Assembly (NCBI GenBank): GCA_035628505.1
Contig: DASPJR010000158.1
Location: 33,783 to 97,782, forward strand
Length of the DNA: 64,000 nucleotides
Reading direction: 5' to 3'
Source of the DNA: DASPJR01 sp035628505
GTDB taxonomy: Bacteria > Planctomycetota > SZUA-567 > H5-PLA8
Each line of letters opens with the position of its first letter. Position 1 is the first letter of the stretch. Shown piece by piece: positions 45,189 through 52,097 of the stretch. The translations under genes and the position numbers were made by a program. Under the pieces are notes generated by a model. That model had not been told where the DNA came from and did not search any database. It saw only the letters and a program-made list of their open reading frames with translations.

Positions 45189-45502
45189 TCACGTGCGCTT
45201 TTTCCCGCGCCCCTTACGTCCTTCGCGGCGCAGTTTCCGCGCACAATGCACTACCGCTTTGATTGTAACGACATTGCCGTCAAGCGTGAAGATGATTCGA
45301 TAGTTTGAAACAATCAATTGCCGGTACTCTGACGATTTGAACTCCGGAAGCTGATGTCCAATCGAAGGAAAGTCATGAAGCTGCTTGACTTCGAGACGCG
45401 ATCAAAGAATCGCAAGGCATTGATGTGGGAATGATCGGAAATGTACCGTACAGCGTTGTTCAACTGCTCTTGCGCCGTCGCGGTCCAGACGATTCTAGCC
45501 AA
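45189..45502 (-). pseudogene. ParE/RelE-type toxin, disrupted by a frameshift
   Basis: The first 36 residues (MARIVWTATAQEQLNNAVRY...) are the usual start of a ParE toxin. The frame then breaks at DRV; reading on in the frame shifted by one base from CTCGAA gives the rest of the family ('LEVKQLHDFPSIGHQLPEF', 'YRQLIVSNYRIIFTLDG', 'VTIKAVVHCARKL') to a stop at 45189. A one-base deletion therefore separates two halves of an otherwise complete toxin. It could be a true pseudogene, a sequencing error or a programmed shift. It overlaps the 3' end of the antitoxin by 43 bp, as in normal TA operons. Confidence 0.85.
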
Positions 45503-45672
45503 GTACGAATATCCTTCATCACTTCATCGTGTGGAATTACATTGCCTGCACGCACGTCCGCTTCACCTTTTTCAATTTGCTGCATGACATACAAGCGATA
45601 CATGGCGTCGTCGTAGGAGCAATCATCAGGCAATTCGTCAACGATCGTACGAAGCCGCTGTTTGACTGTCAT
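45460..45672 (-). CDS. Antitoxin of the ParE-type module
   Basis: 70 residues. 'VDELPDDCSYDDAMYRLYVM' and 'EKGEADVRAGNVIPHDEVM' match a small antitoxin family that is typically encoded directly upstream of ParE toxins. It should bind and neutralise the toxin and may repress the operon. The cognate toxin gene at 45189-45502 is frameshifted, so the module is probably inactive or intact only as an antitoxin. Confidence 0.8.
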   Translation of the reverse strand: MTVKQRLRTIVDELPDDCSYDDAMYRLYVMQQIEKGEADVRAGNVIPHDEVMKDIRTWLESSGPRRRKSS

Positions 45673-45725
45673 GCTTCTGCCCTCGAACCTTAACGCATTA
45701 TACGCCGGAGCGGGCGCTATAAAGT

Positions 45726-47801
45726 TTACTTTTCCAGGAACGGTTCGAACCAGATGCCGTGCGCCGCGCGCGGAGTGCCCATGGGGCGGATCAGCAGCTT
45801 TAACTCATCAACGCCTTCGACCGAGACCTTGCAGACGTCGATATCGGCCTGGCTCTTCACGCGCTTGGATTCCCAGAGCGGCTTGCCGTCGCCCTCAACT
45901 AAAAAGACGAGGCCGTCCTGCATCCGGGGAAGATTCGCATTCTGCGTGACCAGCGCATTGAAGGTTTTATATTGCTTGCCAAGCTTAAGCGTCAAAAAGG
46001 CGTTGCCGGCCCGCGGCGGGTGCATGCCGATGCCGTGCGGCGATGACCGGGTCCCCACGCGGAATATTCTGAATGCGTCGGGCGGGACGTCACGATCGGT
46101 CTTGCCCACTTTGCCGCTGGCTTGCGGAAACCACACCGCGGACATGTCCACGAAAGGCAGGTTGATTGCAAAAAGCTGCTCGTTGGTGTTCTCCGAATAG
46201 GGCGGAAGGACGACATCTTCAGCGCGCTGTATGGGTCCTTCGTCTTCCCAACCGGGTCCATCCCGCGGAGGGCCATTACGCTGCGGACCCTCACGCGGCG
46301 GACCATTACGCATGGGACCGTTGCGCATGGGTCCGTCTCTCGGCGGACCTTCACGGAATGGACCCTCGCGCTGACCCTCCGGCCGAGGCGGACGGCGCTC
46401 GAAGTTCCCGTCGGGTCCGTCCGGGGGTGGAAATGGCCGCTCGTTATTGCCGCCAGGAGGTTGCCGCGGCCCTTCGTTGGCGTTAGCGGCGAGGGTTTTC
46501 CCGCTGTTCTCTGGCGAAACATTCGGCTGCGTGCCCGGGTTATTCTGCTCAGCGTTTCGCGGATCGAACATCGGCAGCACAAGCACAGCGCCAACAACCA
46601 GCAGAACCAGCGCGACCGCAGCAAGCACCCACTTTTTGCTCGACGTCTGCGCCGGTTCCGGCGTGCCCGACGCTGCAGCAACGGCTTTGCGCAAAGCGGC
46701 CGAAGGCGGAGGGCCTTTGGCATTCAGATCGACGGCGTCGAGCAGCGCAATAAGCTCCTCAGCGGATTGCGGCCGGCCCTCGGGCTTTTTTGAGAGCAGT
46801 CTGGTGATCAGCAGCGACAGTCCCGGAGGAATGCTTGTATTCAACGTATGAACTGGTGGCGGTTCATCCACAGCCAGCGCGGTCAGAAGCGCCATAATCG
46901 ATTCGCCACGAAATGGATTGCTGCCCGTGCACATGCAATGAAGCACGCTGCCGAGGCTGAACAAATCGCTTCGTCCGTCCATCGCGTCGCCGCGGGCCTG
47001 TTCGGGCGACATGAACGCAGGCGTGCCGACGATAGTTCCCATCTCAGTCAGGTTTGTGCTGTGACCGCTGCGCTTGGCGTTGCGAGCCAACCCGAAGTCG
47101 AGGATCTTCACCTTTGCCTCGGGCCCCTCGAGCCAGATATTGCTCGGCTTGATATCGCGGTGGATCAGACCATGCTTGTGAATGGCGCCCAGTCCGCGCG
47201 CCATCTCTTTGGCGATGCGCACGACTTCCGGCGGCTCAATCGGCGGTCCGCGCACGATGCGGTCAGCCAGCGATTCCCCCTGCAGAAGCTCCATCGCGAT
47301 GAAGAAGACATTACGTTCCTGCCCGGCCTGGTAAACGGTGACCAGGTTATCGTGCTTGATCGCAGCCATGCTGCGGGCCTCGCGCATGAGGCGATGCCAG
47401 CCTTCGTCGGCGTCCTGCCACTGGGAAGTGAGCACTTTCAAGGCAACGGGGCGGCGCAGAACGAGGTCTTCGGCGTAAAACACCATCCCCATGCCGCCGC
47501 TTCCGAGCGTCTTAAGCACGCGGTAATTGTTCAGCCGGCCAACTTCATCAGGCTCGACAGCCGGCAGCAGATAGGGGAACGTTTCGGATTGCTTTGCCTT
47601 GGGCACCAGCGTCGCTGCATCGGCGCTGCTACCGGATGGCGGCTTCGACGCCGGTCCGCCCGCGCTCCCGGGCGTGTTCGACTCAGGACCGGCGTGAGTG
47701 CCGTGATTGACATCGTCCAAACCGAGCGCGCGGCGTCCGATGGGTGGCAGAGTAGGCGGCGCCTCCGGCGGCAGCTTTTTCTTGTCTGAGTCATTGCTCA
47801 T
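45726..47801 (-). CDS. Ser/Thr protein kinase with NPCBM-like extracytoplasmic domain
   Basis: 691 residues. The kinase domain (about 70-340) is complete: GSGGMGMVFYAEDLVLRRPV, VALKVL, HRDIKPSNIWLEG, DFGLAR and GTPAFMSPEQA. A transmembrane helix (KKWVLAAVALVLLVVGAVLV) follows near residue 400, then about 110 residues of Pro/Gly/Arg-rich low complexity (repeats of the MRNGPPREGPQRNGPP type), and a C-terminal domain of about 150 residues with 'VGTRSSPHGIGMHPPRAG' and 'HGIWFEPFL', as in NPCBM/NEW2 carbohydrate-binding modules. It may sense glycans outside the membrane. The FHA-GGDEF gene lies 45 bp upstream on the same strand. Confidence 0.9.
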   Translation of the reverse strand: MSNDSDKKKLPPEAPPTLPPIGRRALGLDDVNHGTHAGPESNTPGSAGGPASKPPSGSSADAATLVPKAKQSETFPYLLPAVEPDEVGRLNNYRVLKTLGSGGMGMVFYAEDLVLRRPVALKVLTSQWQDADEGWHRLMREARSMAAIKHDNLVTVYQAGQERNVFFIAMELLQGESLADRIVRGPPIEPPEVVRIAKEMARGLGAIHKHGLIHRDIKPSNIWLEGPEAKVKILDFGLARNAKRSGHSTNLTEMGTIVGTPAFMSPEQARGDAMDGRSDLFSLGSVLHCMCTGSNPFRGESIMALLTALAVDEPPPVHTLNTSIPPGLSLLITRLLSKKPEGRPQSAEELIALLDAVDLNAKGPPPSAALRKAVAAASGTPEPAQTSSKKWVLAAVALVLLVVGAVLVLPMFDPRNAEQNNPGTQPNVSPENSGKTLAANANEGPRQPPGGNNERPFPPPDGPDGNFERRPPRPEGQREGPFREGPPRDGPMRNGPMRNGPPREGPQRNGPPRDGPGWEDEGPIQRAEDVVLPPYSENTNEQLFAINLPFVDMSAVWFPQASGKVGKTDRDVPPDAFRIFRVGTRSSPHGIGMHPPRAGNAFLTLKLGKQYKTFNALVTQNANLPRMQDGLVFLVEGDGKPLWESKRVKSQADIDVCKVSVEGVDELKLLIRPMGTPRAAHGIWFEPFLEK

Positions 47802-47845
47802 GATGAGGCACTCACGCTTAAAGAACGCTCAAACCCGGGATGCTT

Positions 47846-48760
47846 CTACCACATAACCCGGTTGCGGCCAGAATTCTTCGCCTCGTAGAGCTTCTTGTCT
47901 GCGCGTCCGAGCATTTCTTCGCGTGAAATGGATTCTCCGCCGTCAGTATGACCGATGCCGATGCTGACCGTTACCGGAATCGTTATTCCGTCGGCTCTCA
48001 CGCCTTCGCTTCCGACCAGTTCGCGAACACGCTCTGAAAACTGCCGGGCCTGCTCGAGCGTCGATTCGGGAAGCACAATCACGAATTCTTCGCCGCCGTA
48101 GCGCGCGAAAACTTCGTCGCGGCGGATGGCGGCTTTGATGCGGCGGGCGATTTCGCGCAGCTCCATATCTCCGCCGAGATGACCATACTTATCGTTGATG
48201 GACTTGAAATGATCGAGGTCGAGGATTGCCAGTGACAACGGCCGCTTGTGGCGCTGCGAGCGCGAGAGTTCGCGGTCGAGTGCTTCCATCAGGAATCGCT
48301 TGTTCGACACGCCGGTGAGGCCGTCGGTGATCATGATGGAATAAACTGTTTCGTGGTACTGCTTCTCCACTCCATCGCCGCGCAGGAATTTGAAAATCGT
48401 CTTTCCAAGCCGGATGAGGTCGCCGGTCTTTAGCACCGCCCGATTGACCTTGTCATCGTTGATGAAAGTACCATTAGTGCTGTTGAGGTCGGTGATGATG
48501 TAGCCGCGCGGAGTGAACTCAATGGAAGCATGGCGGCGCGATACGTCCTGGTCTTCGACCATCAGTTCGCATTCTTTTTCGCGGCCGATCACGAATTTCT
48601 TTTCTGGGAGAGTGAGAATTCCTTCGCCCAGTTCCACAGGATAGATCCGTATGAGATAGCCACCTCGCTCTTCCATGTGGGTAAGCGTGGTATGCAGGCG
48701 GCTGGTGCGCTGGGGGTCGAACGCCTCGTGAACAGCTCCGGTGCCGGGTTCTTTAGCCAT
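47846..48760 (-). CDS. FHA-GGDEF protein (diguanylate cyclase)
   Basis: 304 residues from the ATG at 48760, GGGGATACG upstream. An FHA domain (about residues 35-115: 'FVIGREKECELMVEDQDVSR', 'RHASIEF', 'DLNSTNGTFIN') is followed by a GGDEF domain with the active-site GGEEF in FARYGGEEFVIVLPE, plus 'DLDHFKSINDKYGHLGGD'. FHA domains bind phosphothreonine; GGEEF-type cyclases make cyclic-di-GMP. It is upstream of and co-directional with the Ser/Thr kinase at 45726, so the kinase may control this cyclase by phosphorylation; inference from context. Confidence 0.92.
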   Translation of the reverse strand: MAKEPGTGAVHEAFDPQRTSRLHTTLTHMEERGGYLIRIYPVELGEGILTLPEKKFVIGREKECELMVEDQDVSRRHASIEFTPRGYIITDLNSTNGTFINDDKVNRAVLKTGDLIRLGKTIFKFLRGDGVEKQYHETVYSIMITDGLTGVSNKRFLMEALDRELSRSQRHKRPLSLAILDLDHFKSINDKYGHLGGDMELREIARRIKAAIRRDEVFARYGGEEFVIVLPESTLEQARQFSERVRELVGSEGVRADGITIPVTVSIGIGHTDGGESISREEMLGRADKKLYEAKNSGRNRVMW

Positions 48761-48909
48761 CGTATCCCCGCTGTAACTCTGCAGACTGTGGTGTATGCAA
48801 AGTATCCGTACGCGGCCACGGCAGAGCAAGCCAAAACCCCGCGACGGCAACGATTTCGGTCCGTGCAGACAAAGGTTATCGAGAAGTTATCTTTCAGGAG
48901 CAACGATTC

Positions 48910-49803
48910 GTGCGGAATTATCCCGTTTGGATGTGCCTGGTATTTCTTCAGCTCAGCAGCGCTTTCTGTGCCGAACCCCAGTTGAGCCTCGACGTCTGGC
49001 CCGGTAAGGTTCCCGGCGAGACTGGTCAGTTCACGGAAGAGAAGTGGACGATCCCAAAGCCCGGCGAGAAGACACCGCTGAGCGTCACCAATGTTTTCAA
49101 GCCGACTATCGCCTGGTACCCCGCGAGTAAGGAAAAGGACACCGGCACGGCCGTGATCGTCTGCCCGGGCGGCGGGTACAAGGTGCTGATGATGGACTAC
49201 GAAGGCGCTGACGTTGCCGGCTGGCTCAACCCGCTTGGCGTGCACGTTTTCGTGCTGAAGTACCGCGTTCCGCAGCGCGAAGGTCTGACACGCTTCGGCC
49301 CGGCACTGCAGGACGCGCAGCGCGCGCTGAGCCTGGTGCGCAGCAAGGCAGCGGAGTGGAAGATCAATCCCGCTCGTATTGGAATCATGGGCTTCTCAGC
49401 CGGCGGGCATCTGTCGGCGGCATCTTCGACAAACTTCGACAAGCGCAGCTACGAGACAATCGACGAAACCGACAAGATCAGCTGCCGTCCTGATTTCGCG
49501 ATCCTGGTTTATCCGGGCGGCATGCTCGAGAAGGACAAGCCTGAGCTGACGCCGGAGATCCGCGTCAGCGAACAGACGCCGCCGGCATTCCTCGTAATGT
49601 CGCACGATGACCGGGTGAACTCGGAGAATTGCATCTACTATTACCTGGCGCTGAAGAAAGCGAAGGTCCCCGCGGAGATGCATATCTACATGACCGGCGG
49701 ACACGGCTACGGCATGCGCGCAGGCGACAAACCATTTAACAAATGGATTGATCGGTGCGCGGACTGGATGAACGTGCAGGGACTTCTAACACCGGCGAAG
49801 TAA
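48910..49803 (+). CDS. Secreted BD-FAE-type esterase (alpha/beta hydrolase)
   Basis: 297 residues, GTG start with AGGAG upstream. The signal peptide ends near FCA-EPQ. Features of acetylxylan- or feruloyl-esterase-like hydrolases: 'VIVCPGGGYKVLMMDYEG' (oxyanion loop), the nucleophile in GIMGFSAGGHL, the acid in 'LVMSHDDRVNSEN' and the histidine in 'TGGHGYGMR'. Such enzymes deacetylate plant and algal polysaccharides in PVC bacteria. The exact substrate is unknown. Confidence 0.88.
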   Translation: MRNYPVWMCLVFLQLSSAFCAEPQLSLDVWPGKVPGETGQFTEEKWTIPKPGEKTPLSVTNVFKPTIAWYPASKEKDTGTAVIVCPGGGYKVLMMDYEGADVAGWLNPLGVHVFVLKYRVPQREGLTRFGPALQDAQRALSLVRSKAAEWKINPARIGIMGFSAGGHLSAASSTNFDKRSYETIDETDKISCRPDFAILVYPGGMLEKDKPELTPEIRVSEQTPPAFLVMSHDDRVNSENCIYYYLALKKAKVPAEMHIYMTGGHGYGMRAGDKPFNKWIDRCADWMNVQGLLTPAK

Positions 49804-49835
49804 TCCGGTTCAGACTTGCGAATTCAAAATTCGCG

Positions 49836-51251
49836 TTACATACGTATGGCCTTCACCGCCTTTTCGATCTCCTCGCCGTCGCCGGGCTGGAGCGTTCTGG
49901 GGTCGATCAGGACGCGCTCATCTTGGATGCGCGTAAAAATCGGCGGCTTATGAGCGCGCAGCGCCGCGCCAAGCTCTTCGGCGCTCAGCTTCGGATGACG
50001 CAAGCTCACTACGCGCGTGGGAATGTTGCGCTCGGGCAGGCTTCCCGATCCAAGCCGCGAAGAATCCTCCACGCAGAGTGCTTCCAGGCCAGGCAAGGCG
50101 CGGCCGAGTTTTGTTGCGAGCGTCGCGGCTTCATCGCTGATGCTCGCCAGAGTCCGCTTGAGCATGCGCAGCGTGGGCACCGTCTGATTGCGCGTGCCCG
50201 GATTCAGGTAGAGCCGCAAGGTACTTTCAAGCGCGCACAGCGTCAGCTTGTCAACGCGGAAGGCGCGGTAAAGCGGATGGCGGCGGAGTTTTTCGACCAG
50301 TTCGCGCTTGCCCGCCGCGATCCCGCCTTGCGCTCCGCCCAGAATTTTATCGGCCGAGAAGAGCACCAGGTCCGCGCCGTCATCGAGAGCGGCTTTGACT
50401 ACAGGCTCTTCTTTCAGCTCGTCGGCGAGGTCCGGCAGCAGCGCGCCCGACCCAATGTCGTAAATCAGTGGCAGATTGTGCTTCTTCGCGAGTGCTTTCA
50501 TCTCCGCGACGGTTGGTTCTTCGGTAAAGCCGACGATGCGGAAATTGCTGGTGTGAACCAGAAGCAGCGCGCCGGTTTCAGGCGTGATGGCGGCTTCGAA
50601 ATCGCGCGCGTAGGTGCGATTGGTCGTGCCGACTTCGACGAGTTTGCAGCCGCTCTCGCGCATGACGTCCGGCACGCGGAAGGAACCGCCGATCTCAACA
50701 AGCTGACCGCGGCTGACGATCACTTCCTTGCCGCGCGCAATGGCCGCAAGCGCGAGCATGGTGGCGGCGGCGTTGTTGTTCACGACTGTGGCGTGTTCGC
50801 AGCCGAGCAACGTGGTAACCAGGTCGCGCACCGTGCTGTCGCGGTGGCCACGTTTGCCCGAATCGACATCGATTTCAACCGCTGCATAGCCGCTCAGTTC
50901 AGCGACGATGTCCTGAATCGCCGCCGCCGGCAGCACGGCGCGGCCCAGACCGGTATGCAGAATGACGCCGGTGGCATTGATTACGCGCCGCACGCCGCCG
51001 CCAATACGCTGACGCACCCGCGAAATCACGCGCGCGATCACGTCGGCTTCGCTGAAACCGTGTCCGTTTCCAGCGGCTTTGCCGGCAAGAATGTCGCTGC
51101 GAAAGGCAGCGAGTGTTTCACGCGCGGCCGAAACGATTGCCTCGCGGCCGAACTGTTCCTGCAATTGCTTGAGCTCGCTGTTTTCGAGCAGGCGCTGAAT
51201 CGCGGGCAAGGCACGCAGTTGAGATTCGGTATCGGGTGAGGCTTTTGACAT
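49836..51251 (-). CDS. selA: L-seryl-tRNA(Sec) selenium transferase
   Basis: 471 residues from the ATG at 51251 (a TTG at 51266 is possible). The PLP-dependent enzyme converts Ser-tRNA(Sec) to Sec-tRNA(Sec) using selenophosphate from SelD. The PLP lysine is in 'LVLFSADKILGGAQGGIAAG', with 'RALPAIQRLLENSELKQL' at the N-terminus and 'NATGVILHTGLGRAVLP' near the first third. With the UGA-containing selD at 44092 it shows that this organism inserts selenocysteine. The tRNA-Sec and selB genes were not found in the window. Confidence 0.96.
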   Translation of the reverse strand: MSKASPDTESQLRALPAIQRLLENSELKQLQEQFGREAIVSAARETLAAFRSDILAGKAAGNGHGFSEADVIARVISRVRQRIGGGVRRVINATGVILHTGLGRAVLPAAAIQDIVAELSGYAAVEIDVDSGKRGHRDSTVRDLVTTLLGCEHATVVNNNAAATMLALAAIARGKEVIVSRGQLVEIGGSFRVPDVMRESGCKLVEVGTTNRTYARDFEAAITPETGALLLVHTSNFRIVGFTEEPTVAEMKALAKKHNLPLIYDIGSGALLPDLADELKEEPVVKAALDDGADLVLFSADKILGGAQGGIAAGKRELVEKLRRHPLYRAFRVDKLTLCALESTLRLYLNPGTRNQTVPTLRMLKRTLASISDEAATLATKLGRALPGLEALCVEDSSRLGSGSLPERNIPTRVVSLRHPKLSAEELGAALRAHKPPIFTRIQDERVLIDPRTLQPGDGEEIEKAVKAIRM

Positions 51252-51603
51252 GAATGGGTACCGCAAGGGTTATCGATCAGTCACTGAGACTTTAGCATAG
51301 TCGATGGCAAAAAAGCGGCAAATAGCGTTGGGCATACCATTAGCGTGTTCACAAGGCGTTGACAGTTTTTGCTACCTTTACGAGCGGTACTGACGAGAGA
51401 CGGTAAAGGACGAAGCGAAGGGAGACGCCACGCCCCAAACCGTGCGCCACCCTTCGCTTCGCCCAAAGATTCCGCAATCCGCAGACAAATCAGGCAACTC
51501 AGGGTAAAGTGCGACAGGGCTAATCGAGCGACAGGTTCTGTCAGTCGCTCAACAGGTGACTTTGTCTCGCAACATCTGTCAACAGTTACAAGGGGGAACG
51601 ACG
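51252..51603. other. Structured leader region between selA and acyP
   Basis: No gene is supported. A perfect 12-bp inverted repeat (51411-51422 with 51450-51461, 27-base loop) and a second imperfect hairpin near 51528-51550 (GCGACAG / CTGTC) lie upstream of the acylphosphatase start. No tRNA fold was found; in particular there is no T-loop GGTTCGA. Confidence 0.5.
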
Positions 51604-51963
51604 TTGCCCGATAAAGGACGCAAAAAAAAGCAGCCGGCGAAGGCGACGCCCAGCGCCCAGCCTGTTTCGCCCAAAGACACGACAGGAAGTCTGCGGCTGC
51701 ACGTATACTTTTCAGGACATGTTCAAGGCGTAGGTTTCCGCTACACCACAGCCAGTAACGCCGAGCGCTTCGCCGTCAGCGGCTGGGTCCGCAATCTCAG
51801 CGATGGACGTGTTGAGATGGTCGCCGAAGGCACCATGGAGGAACTGGAACGTTTCCTGGGGGGCGTAGGAGACGAGATGTCGGGTTATATCAGCGCCGTC
51901 GAGCGTACATGGGAAAAACCCACTGGGGAGTTCTCCGGATTCAAGATCGCGGACACCGAATGA
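51604..51963 (+). CDS. acyP: Acylphosphatase
   Basis: About 119 residues from a TTG at 51604, chosen because AAGGGGGAACG precedes it at good spacing; an ATG at 51556 gives a longer, Gln/Arg-rich start. After a lysine-rich extension of about 35 residues the domain has 'FSGHVQGVGFRYTT' (catalytic Arg) and 'GWVRNLSDGRVEMVAEG' (catalytic Asn). It hydrolyses carboxyl phosphate bonds such as acetyl phosphate and is cytoplasmic. The N-terminal basic tail is unusual for the family, whose members are about 90 residues. Confidence 0.9.
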   Translation: MPDKGRKKKQPAKATPSAQPVSPKDTTGSLRLHVYFSGHVQGVGFRYTTASNAERFAVSGWVRNLSDGRVEMVAEGTMEELERFLGGVGDEMSGYISAVERTWEKPTGEFSGFKIADTE

Positions 51964-52097
51964 GCGCACTTCGCTGCGGAAAGGCGGGCTCAGGCAAAAG
52001 AACGTACAGATTCCTGCAGGTGGGATGCACATTTTACAAACCGGCGCGCTCCGTTTAGCGTAATTGAAGGCAGAACTATCCTCACGTCGGGAAAATC

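Noticed and set aside
51411..51461. Terminator of an upstream gene
   Set aside because: No plus-strand gene ends nearby and there is no U-tract; selA is read away from it.
51252..51603. A tRNA-Sec gene next to selA
   Set aside because: No T-loop (GGTTCGA) or acceptor pairing was found in the intergenic region, only simple hairpins.
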